Shown in pieces: positions 17,332 through 26,104 of a DNA stretch of 64,000 bases. A program made the position numbers and the translations under genes. Positions within the stretch are counted from its first letter, which is position 1; each line of letters starts with the position of its first letter. Origin of the DNA: an uncultured Gilliamella sp. (lineage in GTDB: Bacteria > Pseudomonadota > Gammaproteobacteria > Enterobacterales > Orbaceae); contig CAMLPV010000003.1 in the NCBI GenBank assembly GCA_946482005.1, positions 62,001-126,000 of the forward strand, written 5' to 3'. The notes below the pieces were generated by a model, which had not been told where the DNA came from, did no database searches, and saw nothing but the letters and a program-made list of their open reading frames with translations.

Positions 17332-19629
17332 ATGGTTACTCGAATTGAACAATTAAAAAGAGATTTGTTTGCAAAAACAAGAGAAATTTCGTTAGAAAGA
17401 GCTTTACTTTATACCGAGAGTCATAAGCAAACCGAAGGTGAGCCAATCATTATAAGGCGAGCAAAAGCTACCGCAAATATCCTAAATAAAGTTAATATTT
17501 CTATACGAGATGGCGAATTAATTGCTGGAAATCGAACCATAAAACCTCGTTCAGGGATTATCTCACCAGAAATGGATCCCTATTGGATTTTGAAAGAGTT
17601 AGATGATTTTCCAACTCGACCTCAAGACCGTTTTAATATTTCTGAAGAAGACAAACAAATTTATCTTAATGAACTTTACCCATATTGGCAAAAACGTTCA
17701 ATGAAGGATTTTATTAACAAAGAGATCCCTTCAATAGTCAAAGATGCCGAAAGTAAAGCAATTTTTAGTATCAACCAAACAGATAAAGGGCAAGGTCATA
17801 TCATTATTGATTACCCGAGATTATTAGAAAATGGTATAGATAATTTAATTATCCAGTTAAGCAATTTAGTGAAAGAACATCCCGATAATCATTTTTACCT
17901 GGCAGCTAAAATTGTGTTAGAAGCATCACAATTACATATTTTACGCTATGCTGATTTGGCCGAGGATATGGCTAAGAATTGCCAAAATGTAGAACGTAAA
18001 AAAGAATTAGAAAAAATCTCAGCAATATCCCGAAATATTGCTCACCATAAACCAACAGATTTTTATGAAGCATGTCAATTGTTTTGGTATATAAATATTA
18101 TTTTACAATATGAATCAAATGCCAGCTCAATCTCATTAGGTCGCTTTGATCAATATATGTGGCCATTTTATCAATTGTCATTAGCAAAAGGCGAAGATCC
18201 GGCATTTTTGAAAACGCTTTTAGCATCGCTCTGGATTAAATGTAATGATATTGTTTTATTACGTTCAACATCCAGTGCAAGATATTTTGCTGGATTTCCT
18301 TCAGGGTATACCATTTTGTTAGGTGGCTTAAATACCATTGGACATAGCGCGGTTAATAATCTTTCAACATTGTGTTTAAATGCTTATCAAGAAGTTTGTC
18401 TTCCTCAACCCAATCTAGGTGTTAGAGTGAATGAATTAATTGATCCGCAATTCTTACAAAAAACGGCTGAAACTATTCGTCTGGGAACAGGAATTCCTCA
18501 AATCTTTAATGATGAGGTTATTGTTCCTGCATTTTTAAATCGAGGTGTATCTTTAGAAGATGCAAGAGATTATTCAGTTGTTGGTTGTGTCGAGCTTTCA
18601 ATTCCAGGGCGAACCTATGGCTTACATGATATAGCGATGTTTAATCTTCTTAAAGTAATGGAAATTACTTTATATGAAAATGAACACAATCCAAATGTTA
18701 CTTATGAGAGTCTGTTTGAACAAATTAAAGCAAATATTCGTTATTACGTTAAATTGATGATTGATGGTAGTAATATCTGTGATTTAGGTCATCGAAATTG
18801 GGCTCCTGTTCCTTTCTTATCTTCTTTTGTTCTTGACTGTATTGAAAAAGGAAAAGATATTACCGAAGGTGGTGCTCGCTACAATTTTTCCGGTGTTCAA
18901 GGTATAGGTATTGCTAATTTGAGTGATTCCTTATTTGCCTTGAAAGGCGTGGTTTTTGATGAAAAACGAGTGTCGTTTAAACAACTATTGCAAGTATTAA
19001 AGAGTAATTTCAATGGTGAGGAAGGCCAAAAACTTCGAGCTCGTTTGATAAATCGCTTTAGTAAATATGGTAATGATATTGATGAAGTTGATAACATTAG
19101 TGTGGAGTTGCTTCGAGAGTATTGTAAAGAAGTTGAAAAATACTCTAATCCAAGAAATTGTCATTTTGTTCCAGGTTCCTATACTGTTTCTGCTCATGTT
19201 CCTTTAGGTGCTGTTGTTGGGGCAACACCAGATGGGCGTTATTCGGGAGAACAGCTAGCTGATGGTGGTTTGTCACCTATGTTAGGACAAGATATGAAAG
19301 GACCAACAGCTGTATTAAAATCAGTCAGTAAATTAGATAATTATTTATTATCAAATGGAACATTATTAAATGTGAAATTCACGCCAAGTACTCTTGAAAA
19401 TGACAGTGGTTTACATAAATTAGCTAATTTTTTGCAGGCTTTCAGTAAATTGAAATTACAACATATTCAGTTTAATGTTGTTAACGCTGAAACTTTAAAA
19501 GCAGCCCAACAAAGGCCTCAAGATTATGCCGGGTTAGTGGTTAGAGTTGCCGGTTATAGCGCATTTTTTGTTGAGTTATCAAAGGAGATTCAGGATGATA
19601 TCATCCGACGAACCGCTCATCAATTGTAG
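17332..19629 (+). CDS. pflD: Glycyl radical enzyme PflD
   Basis: A 765-residue glycyl radical enzyme, the same length as E. coli PflD and matching it closely (for example REISLERALLYTESHKQTEG and the end SKEIQDDIIRRTAHQL). The thiyl cysteine is Cys419 in VVGCVELS. The radical glycine is Gly741 in RVAGYSAFF. It is not a true pyruvate formate-lyase, which carries adjacent CC at the active site. As I recall from recent E. coli work, PflD opens the ring of 1,5-anhydromannitol-6-phosphate to 1-deoxyfructose-6-phosphate. Neighbouring PTS, activase and F6P-aldolase genes fit that. It works anaerobically because the radical is oxygen-sensitive. Confidence 0.95.
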   Translation: MVTRIEQLKRDLFAKTREISLERALLYTESHKQTEGEPIIIRRAKATANILNKVNISIRDGELIAGNRTIKPRSGIISPEMDPYWILKELDDFPTRPQDRFNISEEDKQIYLNELYPYWQKRSMKDFINKEIPSIVKDAESKAIFSINQTDKGQGHIIIDYPRLLENGIDNLIIQLSNLVKEHPDNHFYLAAKIVLEASQLHILRYADLAEDMAKNCQNVERKKELEKISAISRNIAHHKPTDFYEACQLFWYINIILQYESNASSISLGRFDQYMWPFYQLSLAKGEDPAFLKTLLASLWIKCNDIVLLRSTSSARYFAGFPSGYTILLGGLNTIGHSAVNNLSTLCLNAYQEVCLPQPNLGVRVNELIDPQFLQKTAETIRLGTGIPQIFNDEVIVPAFLNRGVSLEDARDYSVVGCVELSIPGRTYGLHDIAMFNLLKVMEITLYENEHNPNVTYESLFEQIKANIRYYVKLMIDGSNICDLGHRNWAPVPFLSSFVLDCIEKGKDITEGGARYNFSGVQGIGIANLSDSLFALKGVVFDEKRVSFKQLLQVLKSNFNGEEGQKLRARLINRFSKYGNDIDEVDNISVELLREYCKEVEKYSNPRNCHFVPGSYTVSAHVPLGAVVGATPDGRYSGEQLADGGLSPMLGQDMKGPTAVLKSVSKLDNYLLSNGTLLNVKFTPSTLENDSGLHKLANFLQAFSKLKLQHIQFNVVNAETLKAAQQRPQDYAGLVVRVAGYSAFFVELSKEIQDDIIRRTAHQL

Positions 19630-20527
19630 TGATAAGTCGAGTTGTTTTAACCTCGATCTTCATCAAAAGCACTCATCTGAAATTATTCAGATGAGTGAAA
19701 GTTGTGTGGCGAGAATTTTCAATATTCAACGTTATTCTTTGAATGATGGTAATGGTATTCGTACCGTCGTATTTTTCAAAGGTTGTCCTCACCGTTGCCC
19801 TTGGTGTGCTAACCCCGAGTCTATTTCTCGTCATAGCATCGTAGTAAAACGTAAATCTAAATGTATTAAATGTAAATTTTGCTGTAATGATGTTGATGAA
19901 TGTCCAAGCAAAGCATTAGAAAAAATAGGATATGATATTCATATAGATGAATTAATTAACCAAATTTTAAAAGATGAAATTTTTTTTAGAACTTCTGGCG
20001 GCGGAGTGACTTTATCGGGAGGAGAGGTTCTGTTACAAGCAAAATTTGCATATCAATTGCTAAAAAGATTAAAACAGTTAGGCATTAATACTGCGATTGA
20101 AACTGCTGGTGATATAAGGTTTTCCGAGTTTTTAAGCGTGGCTTCTCAGTGTGACGAAGTATTGTTTGATTTTAAAATTATGGATCAAGAAAAAGCGATG
20201 AAAACGATTAATCTTCATTTAGATCGAGTATTAAATAATTTTAGACAACTTTATCATCACAATATTAATTTGATTCCTCGATTACCTTTAATTCCTCAAT
20301 ATACATTATTTGAAGATAATATTATGAAAATATTATCTTTTTTAAAAGAATTTAATCGAATCAAAGTTATTCATATTTTACCATTTCATAAGTTTGGTGA
20401 ATCCAAATATGAATTAATTCAGCAAAATTATGAAATGAAAGATATTGCTGAACCATCACCTAAAGAAATTGATGAAATCAAAAAATTGATCGAAAATCAT
20501 GGTTATAGCGTAGTTAACGGTGGGTAG
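19595..20527 (+). CDS. pflC: Glycyl-radical-enzyme activating protein PflC
   Basis: A radical SAM activase of 310 residues that installs the glycyl radical on PflD. I start it at ATG 19595, behind AAAGGAGA at 19581-19588, so it overlaps pflD by 35 bp; an upstream in-frame ATG (19547) has no ribosome site. The radical SAM cluster is KGCPHRCPWCANPES (CxxxCxxC). The inserted ferredoxin-like stretch CIKCKFCCNDVDECP supplies extra Fe-S ligands, as in GRE activases outside PflA itself. SGGGVTLSGGEVLLQ is the conserved SAM-binding GGE region. Overlap and order imply translational coupling to its partner. Confidence 0.93.
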   Translation: MISSDEPLINCSDKSSCFNLDLHQKHSSEIIQMSESCVARIFNIQRYSLNDGNGIRTVVFFKGCPHRCPWCANPESISRHSIVVKRKSKCIKCKFCCNDVDECPSKALEKIGYDIHIDELINQILKDEIFFRTSGGGVTLSGGEVLLQAKFAYQLLKRLKQLGINTAIETAGDIRFSEFLSVASQCDEVLFDFKIMDQEKAMKTINLHLDRVLNNFRQLYHHNINLIPRLPLIPQYTLFEDNIMKILSFLKEFNRIKVIHILPFHKFGESKYELIQQNYEMKDIAEPSPKEIDEIKKLIENHGYSVVNGG

Positions 20528-20593
20528 TAAAGTTTGAAATATGTAGTATTACTTTTAAAAATTTGTACAGATCATTTTGAATAGGAGATTAGT

Positions 20594-21256
20594 ATGGAAT
20601 TATATTTAGATACAGCTGATGTGGCAGCGATTAAGCGTTTAGCAGCAATTTTACCGATAAAAGGGGTGACCACAAATCCAAGTATTGTGGCTAAATCTGG
20701 CAAACCAATTTTTGATTTGTTGGCAGAACTACAAGATTTGCTTGGTGCCGATAAATTACTGTTTGCACAAGTACTTTCACATACCGCTAAAGAGATGATT
20801 AAGGAAGCGGAGCAACTTCGTAAAGTTGTGCCGTCGATTGTGACTAAAATCCCAGTTAATGCTGAAGGTTTGATAGCGATTAAAGAGTTGACCAAGCAAG
20901 GTATTCCGACTTTAGGTACAGCTGTTTATGGTGCTGGTCAGGGCTTTTTGGCAGCGCTAGCTGGTGCAAAATATATCGCGCCTTATGTAAATCGTATTGA
21001 TGCCCAAGGTGGTAATAGTAAAGAGACAGTTTACGAGCTCCAAACGCTGTTAGATTTGCATTGCCCTGAATCAATGGTGTTAGCCGCAAGTTTCAGAACG
21101 CCAAGACAAGCATTAGATTGTATGCTTGCCGGTTGCCAGTCAATTACCTTGCCGGTAGATGTGGCTGAATTGTTTATTGCCGATCCAGCTGTTGATGCCG
21201 CGGTGGCAAAATTTGACCAAGATTGGTGTGGGGCATTTGGGGCTTTACGTTATTAA
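20594..21256 (+). CDS. fsaB: Fructose-6-phosphate aldolase FsaB/TalC
   Basis: A 220-residue class I aldolase of the transaldolase-like FSA family. It opens [16 protein letters not shown]. The Schiff-base lysine is Lys85 in [30 protein letters not shown] and [10 protein letters not shown] are family signatures. It cleaves fructose-6-phosphate or, in the PflD pathway as I recall it, 1-deoxyfructose-6-phosphate to hydroxyacetone and glyceraldehyde-3-phosphate. In E. coli fsaB is followed by gldA, which reduces the ketone; here gldA is missing and a terminator follows. FsaA and FsaB cannot be separated by eye; the name follows context. Confidence 0.93.
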   Translation: MELYLDTADVAAIKRLAAILPIKGVTTNPSIVAKSGKPIFDLLAELQDLLGADKLLFAQVLSHTAKEMIKEAEQLRKVVPSIVTKIPVNAEGLIAIKELTKQGIPTLGTAVYGAGQGFLAALAGAKYIAPYVNRIDAQGGNSKETVYELQTLLDLHCPESMVLAASFRTPRQALDCMLAGCQSITLPVDVAELFIADPAVDAAVAKFDQDWCGAFGALRY

Positions 21257-21284
21257 TCTACTCAACTTTTTATTAATTTCTATT

Positions 21285-21309
21285 CCACCCATTTTGGGTG
21301 GTTTTTTTT
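21285..21309 (+). terminator. Intrinsic terminator of the frw/pfl operon
   Basis: CCACCC (21285-21290) pairs with GGGTGG (21296-21301), followed by a run of eight T. This is a strong Rho-independent terminator 28 bp after fsaB. Confidence 0.9.
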
Positions 21310-21399
21310 ATCTATCGTCAATTAAAAAATATCCTTTTTTGAACCATTTTATGCTGTATGATAGTGAAGCAATATTGAGGTAATATAAGGGATCAGCAA

Positions 21400-22176
21400 A
21401 TGCACGAGAAAAAAAACATTATCAATGCGTTACTAACTGTTGTTAAGATCGAAAGGCCGTCAGAGAGTTATTGGCGATTACATTTTAGTTGTGATAAACC
21501 TTTGGTGGTGAATCCGCGTTGGATCTGCCCTCATTTGAAATTGTTATTTGCTGATCCCTTAACAGGGGAAATCGCTTTTCCGATTTTAGATGAAAATAAT
21601 AAAATTTCGGTAAGTGATAGGGTTCGTCAATTTGCCCGTAGTTATAGTATTCGCGATTATGATGAGCGGAACAATCACATTGTGATTGATTTTGCTATTC
21701 ATGCCAGTGGTTTAGCGACAGTTTGGTCTCAGCAGGCTAAAGTTGGCGATCAAGTTGGTTTTGTTGGACCAGCAGGTAAGCTAGAGTTTGCTAATCAGTA
21801 TTTGATTTTGATGGGGGATGTTTCAGCTCTTCCCGCCATTTGTTATACTCTTGCACATTTACCAGCCGATCACCAAGCAATTGCCTTTATTGAGGTTAAT
21901 CATAAGACTGATATTGTAGATCTGCCAAAACATTTATCGGTTAAATGGATGATTAAAGATGCTAACTATCCTAATCAATTGGTTGATACGCTAATGAATT
22001 GGGATTTTAGTCAACACGATAATCTACTGTTTTGGGGGGGATTAGAGGGCTCCTTGGCTCAGCAATTACGTCATGCCCTTAAAGATAAATATGTTAATCT
22101 GGCGCCGAATGCGATCCAAATTACTAGCTATTGGCGAGAAGGTTTGGCGGAAGGTGAGTTTAAACATCGTGATTAA
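21400..22176 (+). CDS. Siderophore-interacting ferric reductase, YqjH/ViuB type
   Basis: A 258-residue flavoprotein of the siderophore-interacting protein family, which reduces ferric siderophores in the cytoplasm to free iron. RQFARSYSIRDYD (about 77-89) is the FAD-binding R-x-Y-S/T motif. FVGPAGKLEFANQYLILMGDVSALPAI holds the flavin and pyridine-nucleotide boundary, with GDxSALPA typical of YqjH/ViuB. The C-terminal ITSYWREGLAEGEFKHRD is also typical. It lies upstream of acpH with a 16-bp gap, probably co-transcribed but unrelated in function. No Fur box was recognised upstream. Confidence 0.88.
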   Translation: MHEKKNIINALLTVVKIERPSESYWRLHFSCDKPLVVNPRWICPHLKLLFADPLTGEIAFPILDENNKISVSDRVRQFARSYSIRDYDERNNHIVIDFAIHASGLATVWSQQAKVGDQVGFVGPAGKLEFANQYLILMGDVSALPAICYTLAHLPADHQAIAFIEVNHKTDIVDLPKHLSVKWMIKDANYPNQLVDTLMNWDFSQHDNLLFWGGLEGSLAQQLRHALKDKYVNLAPNAIQITSYWREGLAEGEFKHRD

Positions 22177-22192
22177 CCGACGGTAGACGATC

Positions 22193-22780
22193 ATGAATAT
22201 TCTTGCGCATTTACATCTGGCGACGATTGCTAATAGTTCCTTGATTGGTAATACGGTTGCTGATTTTGTCAAAGGCGATCCTTATCGGCAATATCCGAGC
22301 GAAATAGCTGATGGGATTATGTTGCATCGTAAGATTGATCGTTTAATTGATGGTTTTGCCGAAGTTAAGCAAGCTAAATTGCTTTTTCGACAATCCCATC
22401 AACGTGTTGCTTCCATTACGCTTGATATAGTTTGGGACCATTTTTTATCCAAATATTGGACGGAATTTAATTCTCACCAATCTCTTGCATTATTTAATGC
22501 ATCGACCAAGCAACAAATTCAACCTTATATCGCCGATTATCCGATTGATTATCAGGATTTTATGGGGGCAATGTGGCAAGGCAAATGGCTTGAAAATTAT
22601 GCATCGCTAGATTTTGTCGGTAAAGTATTAAATGGCATGGCAAAACGAAGACCTAAACTCTATTTATTAAGCGAAACCTTGGTAGATTTTGAGCAAAATT
22701 ATACAATATTAACTACATTGTTTTTTCAGCTCTATCCAAAAATGTGTGCACTCATTGAATTATCATCAATTAATGATTGA
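22193..22780 (+). CDS. acpH: Acyl carrier protein phosphodiesterase
   Basis: A 195-residue protein matching AcpH (YajB), which hydrolyses the 4'-phosphopantetheine arm from holo-ACP. MNILAHLHLA, IGNTVADFVKGDPYRQYP, GIMLHRKIDRLIDGF and ITLDIVWDHFLSKYW are the family's conserved His/Asp-rich segments, which bind the catalytic metal in an HD-like fold. The length equals the usual 193-195. The start is supported by position, with GACGATC just before the ATG and only a weak ribosome site. Confidence 0.93.
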   Translation: MNILAHLHLATIANSSLIGNTVADFVKGDPYRQYPSEIADGIMLHRKIDRLIDGFAEVKQAKLLFRQSHQRVASITLDIVWDHFLSKYWTEFNSHQSLALFNASTKQQIQPYIADYPIDYQDFMGAMWQGKWLENYASLDFVGKVLNGMAKRRPKLYLLSETLVDFEQNYTILTTLFFQLYPKMCALIELSSIND

Positions 22781-22842
22781 ATGACTATCGAATTTTAATT
22801 TGTACTTGCACTATTACATAGTGGCTTTTTTCGATAGTCATT
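22780..22842. terminator. Nested inverted repeats with terminator
   Basis: An outer perfect 13-bp inverted repeat (22780-22792 with 22830-22842, AATGACTATCGAA) encloses an inner hairpin CACTAT-TAC-ATAGTG (22809-22823) followed by GC and six T. The inner hairpin is a good terminator for acpH. The outer arms could extend it or serve the convergent gene at 22860. Confidence 0.75.
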
Positions 22843-22859
22843 TAAACTACAACTTAGAT

Positions 22860-24947
22860 TTAATCAGGTAGTTTAATTTTGCCATTATCAACCTCGATTA
22901 GGTTGTCTTTATTCGGAACTTGTGAAATAGGAACAAGGTTTGCTGCCGTTGCCTGCGGTGCGCGTCCACTATTACCACCTCTAGCTTTAGTCCGAATGAC
23001 TTGGCTATTTGGTAATGTTGTATTATTAGTTAGATTGGCCCATAACCACTCCATTGCATCTTCACCATAATAGTCAATTGGCAATAAAGTATTATCGAAA
23101 GGCGCCTTACCATCAAGATAACTTGCATTTTCAACTTCGATATAACGGAGTTGAGACTCTTGACCTTCAACCGCACTATTTAACGCAACATAAGGTCGGG
23201 AAGTATGATCAATAAGTTGTTTAACATTGTTTCTGCCGTGAATAATAAAAGTTTTAATTTTATTTAAGTTACCGGTGGCTTGTACTTCTTTTAAACCGTC
23301 AATTACCCGTTCTTCGTCTATTTTTTCTCTTAAACAGACAGCGCCTTGCGTACCATAATCAATTTGATTTTTAGCAATTGAACTTGAATAAAACTCACGC
23401 CTTGGCGATATTAAATCTTTATTTTCCACAAGATCAATAGCTGTCGCATCATTGTTAGCCCAAATTGGTAAATTGCCTTTTGATAATGCCCAAATTTCGG
23501 CGAAATTAACCTCTTTAAGAGGTTTTACTTCGCCACTATTGAACAATGGGTCTTGTTGGGTACTTGCCACGGAAAAGTCGCACATGTTTTCTGTTACGTC
23601 AAATCGACCATAGGAACTAATAAATTTATAAGGAAAGGCGATTGATTCATTGAAATAAAAATAGGGTAATTGGATATCCATTTCCGGTTTCCAACCATAT
23701 TCATGAAGCTTATTTAAAGCCTCCTCAGGTGAGGTATTAGTTAATAATTTGGCTCGCCTTAAAGCTCTACAACGATTTTCTGAAAAGAGGAAATTAGAAG
23801 CATAAGGAACAGAATCATTTCTTTTATCTTCATCATCTAGATCTTGATCTGGTTTAATTGCCGGTATAGCACAAGGTATATAAAGTGCCGCATAAGTACT
23901 GTAATCAGGTAGTGAATGGTATGACAGGTTATCAGTTGATTTTTTTGTCTCAACGGTTAATGGAATATCCGGTGAATTTGGTTGAATTTGTGGGTTAACT
24001 GCAACGATACCGTTAATTTTACCTGTCACATCTGCTTCAGCAGTTTTCAGTGCAGCTGTCGCGCCTTCTTCCGCGCCATAAATTAATATCAATGTATTTG
24101 AATTAACGAAATCAAGTCTATCTTTGCTTGAGAATAGCTCATTCAATTCATATAAAGCAAAATTAATTGAATAAAAGACATAAGAAGACCATAGTCTTTC
24201 TGGATTTTGTTTTGAATGAAGCTGTTTTACCGCATAACGATTAGGAAATCTTAAAATAAATCTTTTTTTGTCGGCAATTGAAGGTTTAAACAATAGATTA
24301 TCTTTTGCTACTTTGCCATCGATAGTAAAGCCTTGTTCATTAGTGATATCATAAATACCATTACCTAAACCTTTATCATTATAAACTACTGCGCAATTAT
24401 GTTTCAGCCCCCATAATCCACGGATCTGCACATCTTTGGCATTATATAATCCATCCGAACCGGAAGCGGGTACCACAACAATACAAGGTCTTTTTTTGTC
24501 AAAATCTAAAGGGATTTGTAATAACAAACCTACCCCTTCATCTTTTATGGTGGCTAAAATTTCTGTGCCGGCTATTTTGCCATCAAACAAAGGGGTCAAA
24601 TCCTTCTTTTTAAAGCCAAATAGCTCACCTTCACCGGTTTTAGTGTCGATAAATCGACTCAGTTTTGCACGGCGCAATTCTTGTGCGGTCGGATTAGCGC
24701 GATTGGCATATTCAATTTTTGGGATCTCATTGGATAAAGGGGTAAAACCTACACCCGCGGTAACCAGATCATCACTATCGCCATCATAGTAGTTGATACT
24801 ATGAATAGCTAACCAAGAAGGTTTAGGATTTAATGGATTGGTTTTTGCCGGCTCATCCGATGCGGCATGGCCAATAGTAGGGATTGCAAGTAGAGTTAAA
24901 AGGAGTAAAGATACTGATCGACTGATATTTTTCATTTTTATGGACAT
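22860..24947 (-). CDS. Exported 3-hydroxybutyrate oligomer hydrolase-like protein
   Basis: A 695-residue protein with a signal peptide (SVSLLLLTLLAIPTIGHAA). An alternative ATG lies four codons in, at 24935. The segment CIVVVPASGSDGLYNAKDVQ, then GLKHNCAVVYNDKGLGNG, fits the D-3-hydroxybutyrate oligomer hydrolase family (PF10605), an alpha/beta-hydrolase group. Where family members, as I remember them, have SNGG around the nucleophilic serine, this protein reads YGAEEGATAAL (Glu293, Glu294), so the usual catalytic serine appears absent. It may be an inactive or repurposed homologue. It stands alone. No polyhydroxybutyrate genes are nearby, so a true PHB role is doubtful. Confidence 0.68.
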   Translation of the reverse strand: MSIKMKNISRSVSLLLLTLLAIPTIGHAASDEPAKTNPLNPKPSWLAIHSINYYDGDSDDLVTAGVGFTPLSNEIPKIEYANRANPTAQELRRAKLSRFIDTKTGEGELFGFKKKDLTPLFDGKIAGTEILATIKDEGVGLLLQIPLDFDKKRPCIVVVPASGSDGLYNAKDVQIRGLWGLKHNCAVVYNDKGLGNGIYDITNEQGFTIDGKVAKDNLLFKPSIADKKRFILRFPNRYAVKQLHSKQNPERLWSSYVFYSINFALYELNELFSSKDRLDFVNSNTLILIYGAEEGATAALKTAEADVTGKINGIVAVNPQIQPNSPDIPLTVETKKSTDNLSYHSLPDYSTYAALYIPCAIPAIKPDQDLDDEDKRNDSVPYASNFLFSENRCRALRRAKLLTNTSPEEALNKLHEYGWKPEMDIQLPYFYFNESIAFPYKFISSYGRFDVTENMCDFSVASTQQDPLFNSGEVKPLKEVNFAEIWALSKGNLPIWANNDATAIDLVENKDLISPRREFYSSSIAKNQIDYGTQGAVCLREKIDEERVIDGLKEVQATGNLNKIKTFIIHGRNNVKQLIDHTSRPYVALNSAVEGQESQLRYIEVENASYLDGKAPFDNTLLPIDYYGEDAMEWLWANLTNNTTLPNSQVIRTKARGGNSGRAPQATAANLVPISQVPNKDNLIEVDNGKIKLPD

Positions 24948-25017
24948 TACAATTATTCCCTACATTCAGTTAGCAAATACTTTCGAATTATTATCAATAA
25001 ATTAATTATATAATATA

Positions 25018-25917
25018 TTAATGAATTGGTAAATTTCGGTTGCCTAGTGCCCAAAATGCTGAAATGATTTTTTCGGATAATCGTCTTTTTTGTACGCATA
25101 TACCAATATCAAATGGTTCCATCAAGTTTGTAGACCATTCGGTGATACGTTCTCTTACTCTTTCAGGGCTGTTTTCCATAACTACTTTAGGTAATAAAGC
25201 CACTCCACAACCTAAAGCAACCATGGATACTATTGCTTCGTGTCCGGCAACGGTGGCATAAATTTTCGGATTAGTAATTTTTTGTTGTTTAAACCATAAA
25301 TCTATTCGTTGTCGGCTAGGGCCGTGTTCCGGTAAGATAAACGGAATATTATGCCAATCTGGCGTTTTTTGATGCAATTTGTCACTGAATGAACTATTGA
25401 GTTTAGGGATGAGTAGTACCATTTCAATCTCACCTAACTTAATAAATTCAACTCCTGATGGCAGCTGTTTAGGTTTGCCGGCAATCGCTAGATCAGCCTG
25501 ATGAGATTGAATTTTTTCAACTGCATCGGCGGCATCGCCTGTGGAGAGTTTAATTTCTACTAGTGGATAGTGGATGCGGAAGCGATCGAGTATTTCTGGT
25601 AGATGGCTATAAGCAGCGGTGACCGAGCAAAATAGGGTTAATTCACCGACTAATTGTTGATCAGCTTGGTCTAATTCATGTTTTAATTGTTGATGTAAAT
25701 TGACCACTTGTTGGGCAAAGCGTTTTACTTTTTCACCTTCATAGGTAATTTGCACTTGCCGGTTGTCTCGAATAAATAACGGGTGACCAAATTGCTCTTC
25801 AAGACGTTGTATCTGCCTTGATAGTGTGGAAGGGCTTACATGCATCGCATCCGCACTCATTCCAAAATGACAGGTATCACATAGATGTAAAAATAATTTT
25901 AAGTCACGAATATTCAT
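25018..25917 (-). CDS. ilvY: LysR-family regulator IlvY
   Basis: A 299-residue LysR regulator very like E. coli IlvY. The helix-turn-helix includes MHVSPSTLSRQIQRLEEQFG. The effector-domain stretch ITLFCSVTAAYSHLP (here LTLFCSVTAAYSHLP), then LSTGDAADAVEKIQ and ATVAGHEAIVSMVALGCGVALLP, are near-diagnostic. IlvY activates ilvC (acetohydroxyacid isomeroreductase) when acetolactate or acetohydroxybutyrate binds. In E. coli ilvC is divergent from ilvY; here the divergent neighbour is prfC, so the target must be elsewhere in the genome. Confident family and good subgroup match. Confidence 0.9.
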   Translation of the reverse strand: MNIRDLKLFLHLCDTCHFGMSADAMHVSPSTLSRQIQRLEEQFGHPLFIRDNRQVQITYEGEKVKRFAQQVVNLHQQLKHELDQADQQLVGELTLFCSVTAAYSHLPEILDRFRIHYPLVEIKLSTGDAADAVEKIQSHQADLAIAGKPKQLPSGVEFIKLGEIEMVLLIPKLNSSFSDKLHQKTPDWHNIPFILPEHGPSRQRIDLWFKQQKITNPKIYATVAGHEAIVSMVALGCGVALLPKVVMENSPERVRERITEWSTNLMEPFDIGICVQKRRLSEKIISAFWALGNRNLPIH

Positions 25918-26104
25918 ATTTATTTCTTGAGATATTTTACTTATATCGCCTTATCAAAAGTTGATTATAGCATCTTCGATATAATTTGCCGCTATTATGT
26001 ATAGATAGCAGGCAAATAGTAAAATAGTGTTCATCAATGGCAATATAACAACAGACCTGCTAGAATACGCCATCATTTTTGGCTCAGCTAAATTAATTAA
26101 TTTT

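Noticed and set aside
17332-19629. PflD as a true pyruvate formate-lyase
   Set aside because: The active site has a single Cys (VVGCVELS), not the adjacent Cys-Cys pair of PFL, and the gene context is PTS plus F6P aldolase.
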